From assembly GCA_947173915.1 (NCBI GenBank), contig CAMWGZ010000013.1:1-14992 (forward strand): 14,992 nt of DNA, given 5' to 3'. The translations under genes were made by a program, and so were the position numbers. A model generated the notes under the pieces. That model ran no database searches. It was given only the letters and a program-made list of their open reading frames with translations, and was not told where the DNA came from. Every line of letters starts with the position of its first letter. Position 1 is the first letter of the stretch. Positions 7,124 to 14,318 of this stretch are shown piece after piece. The stretch comes from an uncultured Alistipes sp. (GTDB lineage: Bacteria; Bacteroidota; Bacteroidia; Bacteroidales; Rikenellaceae).

Positions 7124-9472
7124 TTAGTTAATGAATATCCTGAATTTAGCGGCGAAATTTCGTCCGGGCTTCTGAAGCATGTAGTTGTCGTAGGCCAAAC
7201 GGTCAAAAATATTATTGCATTCCACCGATATGCTGTAGCGGTCGTTGCTCCATGAGTAGGTCAGCGACAGATCCGTAAGATTCTGAGTCGGAATGCGGGC
7301 CTTGGACGAGGCGGCCCCGAAAGCTTCCCAGTTCAGATAATACCAGTGGATGTACTGATGGCAGACTCCTATCCTCAACCGGTCGGAGCTCCTTATCAGA
7401 TCGCGGAAAGTATATGAGACATCCACGTTGCCGAACATCCACGGCCTGTTGGGGACACGGTTTCTGTACGTCGCGGACGGATTTCCGTCCGTCTTGTATT
7501 TCCTGAGGTCGCGCGCATCGCTCCAACTTCCGTTAAGAGCGATCTGAAGCTGCGAGTTCCATCGGTACGACAGTTCGAAATCAAAACCTTTTATATCGAT
7601 AGCGGGTTCATTGACATACTGCATCATTCCCTCCCGTTCGGATACGGTCGTCCGGATATAGTTTTGGACATGGCGTATAAAACCGTTCGCCTCATAACCC
7701 AGCTGATTCGCATTATCGATCCACCATGTTCCGAAGAAGCCGACATTGTAGTTGTTGCTCGTTTCCGGACTCAATGCAAGGTTGGGATAGACCGTCGTGC
7801 CGTTGCCGAGCAGCTCACGCGACAGAGGCAAGCGTACGCAGTGCTCGTAGGATGCCTTTACGGAGAAAGGCTCGCGAAAGGTAAAGCGGCTGCCTATTCC
7901 GGCCCCCCAGTAGCTCTTGGTCGTATGGGTGTCGATTTTGTCGGCACCGGTAATGGTGAAATCATCCGTCTGACGGATTGCCAGCGCATTGAGATAATTT
8001 TTGACAAAATACGATGTCTGCCACCTCCGATCGAAGAAGGACTGCGAATATGTCAGAGAAAAGATGTGCTTGGAGACTATGTCGTTCGAAGGCTCGAACT
8101 GGGTATTGACCTTGTCATAGCGGTCGTTCCCCCGGCGATTGAACATGTAATTGAAAGCAAAGCCGTGATGTTCGTTCAGCTCGTAGTCGGCACCCGCGCC
8201 GACCACGGTCAGCGGCCGCTTGTAAACACGGATCGAACGCGCCCGGTTATTCAGTTCATTCCCCGAGGAGGGCATCCACGTCCCGTCCCAGGAATATTTG
8301 CGGTAGGTCGTATCGACACTTTCGCTGCGATCCCACGTGTGAGAAAGATTCACTCTTGCGGCAAAAGCTCCCCAGCGTTTGGAGTAACTCGCCGACAGGC
8401 CGTATGAACGGGCATGGCGGCTTGCCGCACCGTACACCTTGTTTTGCATCGCTCCGGTCTGAATATCCTTGTCGAGTTTGCTGTAAGATATTCCGACAGA
8501 AAAATTATCCGCCCACGAAACGTTATCGACTCCAGCCTCTATTTGACCGAACAACGAGAAATAATCGTCGTGGAAACGCCTCTTGTTCGTGAAAACATAC
8601 TTGTCTTCCTCTTCGCTCCACACCTCGACCCCTTTCATCATATAATTATTCTTGGAATAATTGATGCTGAAGGCGGGCCGTATGGCAACAGCCGTTCCGG
8701 GAATGAAGTACTGGCCTGCAATATCTCCGGAATGAGTACAGAACGAGCCTATGCCATAGGAGGCATCCAGAAAATTCCGCTTTTGTTTCTTTGTGACTAT
8801 ATTGACCGCCCCGCCCAAGGCATCCGAACCCAAATGCGACGGCACCACGCCCTTATACAACTCGACCCGTTCGACGATATTCAAAGGCACGTTGTCGAGA
8901 GTCAGACCGCTTCCTTTGGTTTCCAGAGGTACGCCGTCTATGAAATATCGTATGGAGTTGCCGGACATGCCGTTGATCGTCATGTCGAATTCGGAGCCGG
9001 CCCCTCCTTCGCGCCGCACCTTGACCCCGGGCGTTCGGTCCACCAGATCGTTCAGAGTGACCATCCGGTTGATATTGGGGGTGATTTCAATGGCATTGAC
9101 CGAGAACGAACCCTCTTCGAGACGTTTCGCGGCACTTTTTCCATACACATTGACCCCTTGCAGCGCCGTCGCATCCTCCTCCATCACTACATCCAGCACC
9201 GTGTTTTTCGACAACTCGATCGAGAATGCGTGTGTCTTGAATCCGATCGCACTTACCGTTCCCTCGTAGCTTCCCTTCGGAACAGTCAATGTATAATTAC
9301 CCTCCGCGTCGGCCGAAGTGATATATTTATTTTCCTCGACGGCTACCGTGGCGAAGCTGACAGGCTCTCCGAACCTGTCGGTTATCTTACCCGTCAGGGT
9401 GTAGCCGGCATCGCCCCCCTGCATCAGCAAGGGGCATCTCGCAATGAATACTATGTATAGTAGAAGCCTCAT
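7124..9472 (-). CDS. TonB-dependent outer-membrane receptor with carboxypeptidase-regulatory-like domain
   Basis: This 782-residue receptor is the first gene of the riboswitch-led operon. A signal peptide (about 1-19) is followed by a beta-sandwich regulatory-like domain (about 24-100; G-K-I-T-D and G-Y-beta pattern with G-N-Y-T-L). The plug domain (about 118-230) shows T-P-G-V, I-D-G-V-P (178-182), E-R-V-E-L-Y-K-G (201-208) and G-S-D-A-L-G-G-A-V-N-I (215-225). A beta-barrel runs to the C-terminus, which ends F-R-I-F-I-N. This layout is standard for Bacteroidota receptors importing siderophores, haem or corrinoids with TonB energy. An in-frame stop lies 21 bases upstream of the ATG, so the start is secure. 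The substrate cannot be read from the sequence; the cobalamin riboswitch suggests a corrinoid, corrinoid precursor or cobalt chelate, and the downstream CobN/HmuS-like gene leaves haem possible. Confidence 0.92.
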   Translation of the reverse strand: MRLLLYIVFIARCPLLMQGGDAGYTLTGKITDRFGEPVSFATVAVEENKYITSADAEGNYTLTVPKGSYEGTVSAIGFKTHAFSIELSKNTVLDVVMEEDATALQGVNVYGKSAAKRLEEGSFSVNAIEITPNINRMVTLNDLVDRTPGVKVRREGGAGSEFDMTINGMSGNSIRYFIDGVPLETKGSGLTLDNVPLNIVERVELYKGVVPSHLGSDALGGAVNIVTKKQKRNFLDASYGIGSFCTHSGDIAGQYFIPGTAVAIRPAFSINYSKNNYMMKGVEVWSEEEDKYVFTNKRRFHDDYFSLFGQIEAGVDNVSWADNFSVGISYSKLDKDIQTGAMQNKVYGAASRHARSYGLSASYSKRWGAFAARVNLSHTWDRSESVDTTYRKYSWDGTWMPSSGNELNNRARSIRVYKRPLTVVGAGADYELNEHHGFAFNYMFNRRGNDRYDKVNTQFEPSNDIVSKHIFSLTYSQSFFDRRWQTSYFVKNYLNALAIRQTDDFTITGADKIDTHTTKSYWGAGIGSRFTFREPFSVKASYEHCVRLPLSRELLGNGTTVYPNLALSPETSNNYNVGFFGTWWIDNANQLGYEANGFIRHVQNYIRTTVSEREGMMQYVNEPAIDIKGFDFELSYRWNSQLQIALNGSWSDARDLRKYKTDGNPSATYRNRVPNRPWMFGNVDVSYTFRDLIRSSDRLRIGVCHQYIHWYYLNWEAFGAASSKARIPTQNLTDLSLTYSWSNDRYSISVECNNIFDRLAYDNYMLQKPGRNFAAKFRIFIN

Positions 9473-9477
9473 TATAG

Positions 9478-9522
9478 GGTTCGCTGCTAATCAAAATCGA
9501 GGCAACAGGCACACAGCGAACC
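9478..9522 (-). promoter_or_regulatory. Leader hairpin just before the receptor start: candidate riboswitch expression platform
   Basis: The arms 9478-9486 and 9514-9522 are a perfect 9-bp inverted repeat (ggttcgctg / cagcgaacc) with a 27-base loop. The 3' arm on the transcript ends five bases before the receptor ATG, so the stem would cover the ribosome landing site. No T-run follows, which argues for control of translation rather than termination. In cobalamin riboswitches a downstream hairpin often pairs by its loop with loop L5 of the aptamer; this one may do the same, but I could not identify the pairing with certainty. Confidence 0.6.
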
Positions 9523-9600
9523 GGATTCGTTCTTCAGGGAAAACCCGAAAGCGAATGGCTGTTTTGTGGCAATATTACCCGAAAACTACAAAACATTATG

Positions 9601-9755
9601 TTGCTTCGGCAGGTCTCCTGACTTATCCTGCTCACCAACGCCTTCCCGTCCGTCCGACAGTGGCATGCTGTTAGTGAGTTTCGATAGGAATTACAGTAGC
9701 GGGTCTGTCCCGGATTCTCACCGGATTCCCTATTAATCGCGTCGCCGCGAACCAA
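9601..9755 (-). ncRNA. Cobalamin riboswitch
   Basis: The minus strand carries all the conserved parts of the adenosylcobalamin-type aptamer in order. An outer P1 arm lies at 9749-9755, pairing at six of seven bases with 9601-9607. The others are AATAGGGAA (about 9727-9735), the core GGTGAGAATCC...GGGACAGACCCGCTACTGTAA (about 9690-9723), GCCACTG (9658-9664), GGGAAGGC (9640-9647), and the B12 box AGTCAGGAGACCTGCC (9608-9623). It lies 128 bases upstream of the TonB receptor start, on the same strand, directly after a promoter. Such aptamers switch off downstream genes when cobalamin binds, so the operon should be made when corrinoid is scarce. Confidence 0.97.
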
Positions 9756-9764
9756 AACGTACCG

Positions 9765-9795
9765 CAAAGCTACGAATTTTTTTCCAATCTCCAAA
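9765..9795 (-). promoter_or_regulatory. Bacteroidota-type promoter of the riboswitch operon
   Basis: On the minus strand a TTTG (-33 element, 9792-9795) is followed after exactly 19 bases by TAGCTTTG (-7 element, 9765-9772). This fits the TTTG / TAnnTTTG consensus of the Bacteroidota primary sigma factor. Transcription would start about where the riboswitch P1 arm begins (near 9757), so the aptamer sits at the very 5' end of the transcript. Confidence 0.85.
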
Positions 9796-9932
9796 AATCG
9801 GCACCTCCGAAACGCCCCACAGGAGAAACGCCGCAGGGACGGTCCGGCATTTTTGTTTTCCTCCGCACGCCGTTTCCGGAATTTTCGTAATTTCGCGGCA
9901 TCTATCTCCGCGACCGGGACTTCCGAGCAGCC
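9773..9932. other. Divergent intergenic region between the operon and the pseudouridine synthase gene
   Basis: Apart from the -33 element of the minus-strand promoter, this stretch holds only a weak candidate for the plus-strand gene. TAATTTCG at 9888-9895 is one base off TAnnTTTG, sits about 37 bases before the ATG at 9933, and has no good -33 partner. No hairpin with a T-run or repeat was seen. Confidence 0.4.
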
Positions 9933-11558
9933 ATGAACGACAGACACCCGACACTCCACCGTTTCTCCCGACCGACCGACGGCATTCCGCTGCCGAAGCG
10001 GCTGAACAACCCGTTCCGCTACGAGCCGCATCCGCTCTGCCGGCTGGCGGCTGCTGAATTGTGCGACTACCTCGCGACCCGCCCCGACTGGCGAGAGGAG
10101 ATCGCCGCGGGCAAGATGTTCGGAGTGCTCGTCGTCCGCGATCCGGCGGGCGACATCGGGTTCCTGGCAGCCGTCTCGGGCAATTTGGCAGGCGAGAACC
10201 GCCACGCATATTTCGTCCCGCCCATCTACGACATGCTGCGCCCGGAGGGTCTATTCCGTCGGGAGGAGGCTGCGATCTCGGCAATCAACCGGCGGATCGG
10301 GGAGCTGGAAAACGCCCCCGACTACCGCGCGTGCCGGGAAGAACTCGCACGCGCAGAAGCGGATGCCGCCGCACGTCTGACAGAGGCAAAACAGCGGATG
10401 GAGAAGGAGAAAGCCCGCCGGGATGCCCGCCGCGCCGCCGCGCCCGGCCGGGAGGAGCTGGAGGCGCTGCTCCGCCAGAGCCAGCATCAGAAAGCGGAGC
10501 TGAAGCGGCTCAAACAGCGACTCGCCGAGCGGAACGCCGCGATCCGCAGCCGGATCGAGCAGTTCGAACAGCCGATCGCCGCCCTGCGCACCGAACGCAG
10601 GAGCCGTTCGGCTGCATTGCAGCACGAGCTGTTCCTCCGCTTCCGGATATGCGACCGCACGGGGGCGACCCGCGACCTCTGCGAGATCTTCGCCCCGACC
10701 GCCCAGGGCGTACCCCCCGCCGGTGCCGGAGAGTGCGCCGCCCCCAAGCTGCTGCAATACGCCTTTACCCACCGGCTCGAACCGCTGGCGCTGGCCGAGT
10801 TCTGGCGCGGGGCCTCGCCGAAGGGGGAGCTGCGCCGCGACGGATGCTACTACCCCGCCTGCCGGGGCAAGTGCGGCCCGATCCTCCGCTACATGCTCGG
10901 CGCGCTGGCCGCCGACCCCGAACCGGAGCGCATGGACGAAGCACCCGCGGTCCGCTACGAGGACGACTGTCTGGCGGTCGTGGTCAAGCCGGCCGGAATG
11001 CTCACGGTGCCCGGAACGACGGCAGCCCCCTCCGTCCTGAGCTGGGCCAGGGAACGCTACCCCGAAGCGACGGGACCCCTGATCGTCCACCGGCTCGACA
11101 TGGACACCTCCGGATTGCTGGTGCTCGCCAAAACCGAAGCGGCCCACCGGAAGCTGCAGGAGCAGTTCCGCCGCCGCACCGTCGGCAAACGCTACGTCGC
11201 ACTGCTCGACGGCGTGCTGCCCTGCACAGCGGGGCGTATCGAACTGCCGCTGCGTCCCGACCCCTACGACCGGCCCCGGCAGAGGGTCGATCCCGAAAAC
11301 GGGAAACCCGCCATGACCGAATATACGATAACGGGGGTGCGGGACGGACGCACGCGCGTGGTGTTCCGGCCGGTCACGGGGCGCACGCACCAGCTCCGGG
11401 TCCACGCCGCCCATCCTGAGGGGCTTGATGCCCCGATTGCGGGCGACCGGCTCTACGGCCGCGCCGACCGGCGACTCTTCCTGCACGCAGCCAGCCTGGA
11501 GTTCGTACACCCGACAACCGGTGCGACGATCCGCATCGAGGAACCGGAGGAGTTCTGA
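9933..11558 (+). CDS. RluA-family pseudouridine synthase with long N-terminal extension
   Basis: This 541-residue protein carries an RluA-type catalytic domain in its C-terminal 200 residues. H-R-L-D-M-D-T-S-G-L-L-V-L-A-K lies at 386-400 with catalytic Asp389, and R-T-H-Q-L-R-V-H at 484-491. The domain isomerises uridine to pseudouridine in rRNA or tRNA. The first 330 residues are an extension absent from classical RluA: a conserved-looking block (30-100, with a G-F-L-A-A-V-S-G-N-L-A-G stretch), a charged alpha-helical or coiled-coil region (about 106-225), and a cysteine-bearing block (Cys240, Cys250, Cys268, Cys305, Cys310, Cys314). Proteins of this length and layout are, to my knowledge, common in Bacteroidales. 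The gene diverges from the operon, is strongly GC-rich, and uses mainly G/C-ending codons, unlike its left neighbour. The RNA target cannot be read from the sequence. Confidence 0.93.
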   Translation: MNDRHPTLHRFSRPTDGIPLPKRLNNPFRYEPHPLCRLAAAELCDYLATRPDWREEIAAGKMFGVLVVRDPAGDIGFLAAVSGNLAGENRHAYFVPPIYDMLRPEGLFRREEAAISAINRRIGELENAPDYRACREELARAEADAAARLTEAKQRMEKEKARRDARRAAAPGREELEALLRQSQHQKAELKRLKQRLAERNAAIRSRIEQFEQPIAALRTERRSRSAALQHELFLRFRICDRTGATRDLCEIFAPTAQGVPPAGAGECAAPKLLQYAFTHRLEPLALAEFWRGASPKGELRRDGCYYPACRGKCGPILRYMLGALAADPEPERMDEAPAVRYEDDCLAVVVKPAGMLTVPGTTAAPSVLSWARERYPEATGPLIVHRLDMDTSGLLVLAKTEAAHRKLQEQFRRRTVGKRYVALLDGVLPCTAGRIELPLRPDPYDRPRQRVDPENGKPAMTEYTITGVRDGRTRVVFRPVTGRTHQLRVHAAHPEGLDAPIAGDRLYGRADRRLFLHAASLEFVHPTTGATIRIEEPEEF

Positions 11559-11585
11559 TCCGCCCCGCCGCACACCTCCGCGGGA

Positions 11586-11617
11586 TTTGGCGGCTTCGAA
11601 TCTTTCCCCTATTTTTG
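11586..11617 (+). promoter_or_regulatory. Promoter of the flavin reductase-like gene
   Basis: TTTG (11586-11589) and TATTTTTG (11610-11617), separated by 20 bases, fit the Bacteroidota promoter consensus. The expected transcript start lies near 11624, which places the true translation start at the ATG at 11660 rather than at any codon inside the promoter. Confidence 0.75.
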
Positions 11618-11659
11618 TCCGGACGATCGCGGTCCTGCGGCCGCACAAAAAACGATGCC

Positions 11660-12235
11660 ATGAAAGAGAATTGGAAACCGGGCACGCTGATCTATCCGCT
11701 GCCGGCCGTACTGGTCAGCTGCGGAGCCTCGCCCGAAGAGTATAATCTGCTGACCGTCGCCTGGACGGGCACCGTCTGCACCAATCCGCCGATGTGCTAT
11801 ATCTCCGTACGGCCCGAGCGCCACTCCTACCCGATCATCCGCCGCACAGGGGAGTTCGTCATCAACCTGACCACCGAGGAGCTGGCCCGTGCCACCGACT
11901 GGTGCGGCGTGCGTTCGGGACGCGACTACGACAAATTCCGCGAAACGGGTCTTACGCCCGCACCGGCAACGGTCGTGGCGGCCCCGGTCATCGCGGAAGC
12001 ACCCCTTTCGATCGAGTGCCGCGTGCGGCAGATCCTCCCCCTCGGATCGCACGACATGTTCCTGGCCGAGGTGGTCAATATCCAGGCCGACGACCGTTTC
12101 ATCGACCCCGAGACCGGGAAGCTGGACCTCGAACGGGCCCGCCCGCTGGTCTATTCGCACGGCGAATACTTCGCGCTGGGCAAGATGCTCGGCCACTTCG
12201 GCTGGTCGGTCCGCCGCAAGAAACACAAAAAATAG
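11660..12235 (+). CDS. Flavin reductase-like (FMN-binding split-barrel) protein, flavoredoxin type
   Basis: This 191-residue protein has the layout of the flavin reductase-like domain family: an early stretch P-L-P-A-V-L-V-S-C-G (13-22), then N-L-L-T-V-A-W-T-G-T-V-C (29-40), N-P-P-M-C-Y-I-S-V-R (42-51), and G-E-F-V-I-N-L (64-70). These are the strands and loops that hold FMN in flavoredoxins and NAD(P)H:flavin reductases. The centre has a W-C-G-V-R-S-G-R-D-Y-D-K-F segment (81-93), common in the anaerobe members. The C-terminus ends in a basic tail (R-R-K-K-H-K-K). It is likely a small cytoplasmic electron-transfer protein; its partner is unknown. The start is ATG 11660 because the promoter -7 element covers 11610-11617. 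It appears to be transcribed alone. Confidence 0.88.
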   Translation: MKENWKPGTLIYPLPAVLVSCGASPEEYNLLTVAWTGTVCTNPPMCYISVRPERHSYPIIRRTGEFVINLTTEELARATDWCGVRSGRDYDKFRETGLTPAPATVVAAPVIAEAPLSIECRVRQILPLGSHDMFLAEVVNIQADDRFIDPETGKLDLERARPLVYSHGEYFALGKMLGHFGWSVRRKKHKK

Positions 12236-12380
12236 GGGCGGCCGCCCGCACGACGACCGCCCGGTACACAGCCCGGATGCGCCCGACCCGAGCCTGCGGC
12301 ATCTCCCGCATTCGGAAACGGGATACCGCTGCTGCCCGGAAAACCGGGGTGCCGGATTCCGGGTCCTCTCCCCGCAGCCT
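12236..12380. other. Convergent intergenic region
   Basis: Two genes converge here. It contains a GC palindrome at about 12237-12248 and a 5-bp stem with a four-base loop at 12335-12348. Neither is followed by a T-run, so no intrinsic terminator can be called. Confidence 0.4.
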
Positions 12381-12749
12381 CTACCGATTCTCGGCCGGGA
12401 ACAGCTCCGCCCACTCCTTTTCGCGGAAGCCCGCACGCACGCCCCCGTCGGCTATCAGCAGCGGACGGCGGATCAGCATGCCGTCGGAAGCGAGCAGCCG
12501 GAGCGCCTCCCCGCGATCGATGGTCGGGACGACCTCCTTGAGGCCGAGCGCCTTGTAGCGCAGCCCGCTGGTATTGAAAAATCTGGATACGGGAAGGGCA
12601 CCCCGCCCGATCCACCCGTCGAGTTCCTCGACCGAGGGATTGCACGCGACAATATCGCGCACCTCGACCTCGATGCCCTGCGCCGCAAGCCAGTCGAGCG
12701 CCCGCCGGCAAGTGGTGCATCTGGGATGACAAAGCAACAATGGTTTCAT
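12381..12749 (-). CDS. ArsC/Spx-family thioredoxin-fold protein (arsenate reductase-like)
   Basis: This 122-residue protein is of the ArsC/Spx/YffB family. It has the redox motif C-T-T-C (Cys11, Cys14) in the first loop (H-P-R-C-T-T-C-R-R-A), the family segment F-F-N-T-S-G (57-62), and M-L-I-R-R-P-L-L-I (91-99) with the conserved arginine-proline that shapes the active site. True glutaredoxin-linked arsenate reductases usually have a single catalytic cysteine here, while Spx and many Firmicutes/Bacteroidota relatives have C-x-x-C. So this could be a thiol-redox regulator or a reductase of unknown substrate. No other arsenic gene is nearby, and I would not infer arsenic resistance. It stands alone on the minus strand and has its own promoter. 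Confidence 0.88.
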   Translation of the reverse strand: MKPLLLCHPRCTTCRRALDWLAAQGIEVEVRDIVACNPSVEELDGWIGRGALPVSRFFNTSGLRYKALGLKEVVPTIDRGEALRLLASDGMLIRRPLLIADGGVRAGFREKEWAELFPAENR

Positions 12750-12771
12750 AGCGTCTCTTGATTTCAGCGGT

Positions 12772-12779
12772 CAAATGTA
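12772..12779 (-). promoter_or_regulatory. -7 element of the ArsC/Spx-like gene promoter
   Basis: On the minus strand TACATTTG matches the TAnnTTTG consensus exactly and lies 22 bases before the ATG at 12749. The expected -33 position (about 12799-12803) has no good TTTG, so the promoter may be weak or need an activator. Confidence 0.6.
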
Positions 12780-12966
12780 CGGATAATCCTCCGGATTCCG
12801 ACTCCCCGAGGCCGCCGAAGCCTTCCGCCGCCTCATCCGTGCCATGCCTCCGCCACTTTCCGCCTGCTGCCGTTTCGGCCGGATTTTTGCCGTCTCCCAT
12901 CCGACGGATACCGCTCTGCCCGGCTTATGCGCACTTCGGCTTCGCCTTAGATACTCCCGCCCGGCA

Positions 12967-12988
12967 AAAAGCAAGCGGGCTTGCTTTT
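12967..12988. repeat. Perfect 9-bp inverted repeat overlapping the channel gene promoter
   Basis: aaaagcaag (12967-12975) and cttgctttt (12980-12988) are perfect reverse complements around cggg. The repeat is A-rich on one side and T-rich on the other, like a bidirectional terminator stem, but no gene ends beside it. It overlaps the -33 position (about 12980-12983) of the downstream promoter, so an operator is equally possible. Confidence 0.6.
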
Positions 12989-13011
12989 ACCCTCGCTTAT
13001 TCGTACCTTTG
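12980..13011 (+). promoter_or_regulatory. Promoter of the mechanosensitive channel operon
   Basis: TACCTTTG at 13004-13011 is an exact -7 element, with CTTG at 12980-12983 as the -33 element 20 bases upstream. Transcription from about 13018 rules out upstream translation starts such as the TTG at 12981 and supports ATG 13035. Confidence 0.75.
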
Positions 13012-13034
13012 AAGCCTATCCGATCAATCGAATT

Positions 13035-14318
13035 ATGCTGCAAGAATCATTACAGAAATGGATCGACCGCCTGCTGGTGCTGACGGGGCTTTCGCCCGAC
13101 AACGCCGAAGGCATCGACCAGTGGGTCGCCCTGGCGCTGATCCTCGCCATCGGCATCGGCACGGACTTCCTGATCCGCATGCTGCTGCTGCGGGTCGTCC
13201 GCCGCATCGTCCTCAAGACGAAAGTCAAATGGGACGACATCCTGTTCGACGACAAGGTGCTGCGGCGGCTCAGCCACATCGTCACACCGGTGCTGGTCTT
13301 CCTCATACTGCCGATCGCCTTTCCCGGGGAGAACGAACTGATGACCCTGCTGATGCGCCTGGTAGCCATCGCCATCGTCGCAGCCGTGGTCCGCTTCATC
13401 AACGCGCTGCTCGAAGCGATCTTCCTGCTGATGAGCAACCGCCCCGAGTGGGAGGGCAAGCCCCTCAAAGGACTGCTCCAGACCGGTCAGGTCATCGCCG
13501 TGCTGGTGGCCGTCATCCTCTCGTTCTCGATTCTCCTGAACCGCTCGCCGGCGATCTTCCTCACAGGTCTGGGCGCATCGGCAGCCGTCGTGATGCTCAT
13601 CTTCAAGGACAGCATCCTGGGATTCGTCTCGGGCATCCAGCTCGCGGCCAACAACATGCTCAAGGTAGGCGACTGGATCAGCATGCCCAAGTACGGCGCG
13701 GACGGCAGCGTCGAAGAGGTTACGCTCAACACGGTCAAGGTCCGCAACTGGGACAACACCATCACCACGCTCCCGCCCTACCTGCTCGTCAGCGACTCGT
13801 TCCAGAACTGGCAGCCGATGCGCGACTCGGGCGGGCGGCGGGTCAAGCGCTCGATCAACATCGACATGACCAGCATCCGCTTCTGCACCCCCGAGATGCT
13901 CGAACGCTTCTCCCGCATCGAATTGCTGCGCGACTACATCGCTGCCACGCAGCAGCAGGTCGAAGCCGACAACCGCGGCCTCTCGCCCGAAGAGCGCCGC
14001 ATCGCCGGAGAGCATCAGACCAACATCGGTGTATTCCGCAACTACTTGAACCTCTATCTGAAGCAGCATCCCCGCGTGAACCGCGACATGATGATACTCG
14101 TCCGCCAGCTGCAACCGACCGACACGGGCCTGCCCCTCGAACTATACTTCTTTACCGCCACGGTCGATTGGATCCCCTACGAGGGCATCCAGTCCGACAT
14201 CTTCGACCACGTGCTGGCCGTCGTCTCCGAATTCGACCTGCGCGTCTTCCAGAACCCGACGGGCAACGACCTGCGCACGCTCCGCGCCGACGGTCCCGAC
14301 AAACAACTGCGCTCATGA
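13035..14318 (+). CDS. YbdG-like mechanosensitive (MscS-family) ion channel
   Basis: This 427-residue inner-membrane channel has membrane segments at about 27-52, 78-96, 102-124, 147-168 and 171-196. The last leads into the MscS pore and beta-domain region. Signatures shared with E. coli YbdG are F-K-D-S-I-L-G-F-V-S-G-I-Q-L (190-203), G-D-W-I-S-M-P-K-Y-G-A-D-G (212-224), V-K-V-R-N-W-D-N-T-I-T-T (234-245) and S-D-S-F-Q-N-W (253-259), then G-G-R-R-V-K-R-S-I-N-I-D. Such channels open under membrane tension and release solutes during hypo-osmotic shock; YbdG itself has a small conductance. The length is close to that of YbdG (about 415). The promoter fixes the start at ATG 13035, without the 18 extra residues that an upstream TTG would add. 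The stop overlaps the next gene's start. Confidence 0.93.
   Translation: MLQESLQKWIDRLLVLTGLSPDNAEGIDQWVALALILAIGIGTDFLIRMLLLRVVRRIVLKTKVKWDDILFDDKVLRRLSHIVTPVLVFLILPIAFPGENELMTLLMRLVAIAIVAAVVRFINALLEAIFLLMSNRPEWEGKPLKGLLQTGQVIAVLVAVILSFSILLNRSPAIFLTGLGASAAVVMLIFKDSILGFVSGIQLAANNMLKVGDWISMPKYGADGSVEEVTLNTVKVRNWDNTITTLPPYLLVSDSFQNWQPMRDSGGRRVKRSINIDMTSIRFCTPEMLERFSRIELLRDYIAATQQQVEADNRGLSPEERRIAGEHQTNIGVFRNYLNLYLKQHPRVNRDMMILVRQLQPTDTGLPLELYFFTATVDWIPYEGIQSDIFDHVLAVVSEFDLRVFQNPTGNDLRTLRADGPDKQLRS

Noticed and set aside
7664..9460. Two long plus-strand frames opposite the TonB receptor
   Set aside because: They are codon-aligned shadows of a receptor with clear plug and barrel motifs.
11615..11659. 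Upstream start for the flavin reductase-like protein
   Set aside because: It begins within the promoter -7 element; the added residues have no family similarity.
12236..12350. GC palindrome and small stem as terminators of the converging genes
   Set aside because: No T-run follows on either strand, and short GC palindromes are expected in DNA this GC-rich. The same palindrome recurs at the right end of the window without a gene end beside it.
12381..12749. Arsenic resistance locus
   Set aside because: Only an ArsC/Spx-type protein is present, with a C-x-x-C motif and no transporter or repressor gene nearby.
12758..13012. 84-codon plus-strand frame between the ArsC-like and channel genes
   Set aside because: It covers both genes' promoters, has proline/serine-rich translation, and no supported start signal.
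12981..13034. TTG start adding 18 residues to the channel
   Set aside because: The -7 promoter element at 13004-13011 lies inside that stretch, so it would not be transcribed.
13058..14314. Upstream extension of the acetyltransferase frame through the channel gene
   Set aside because: The extension is low-complexity R/P/H-rich sequence out of frame with a clearly conserved channel. The GNAT domain begins at ATG 14315.
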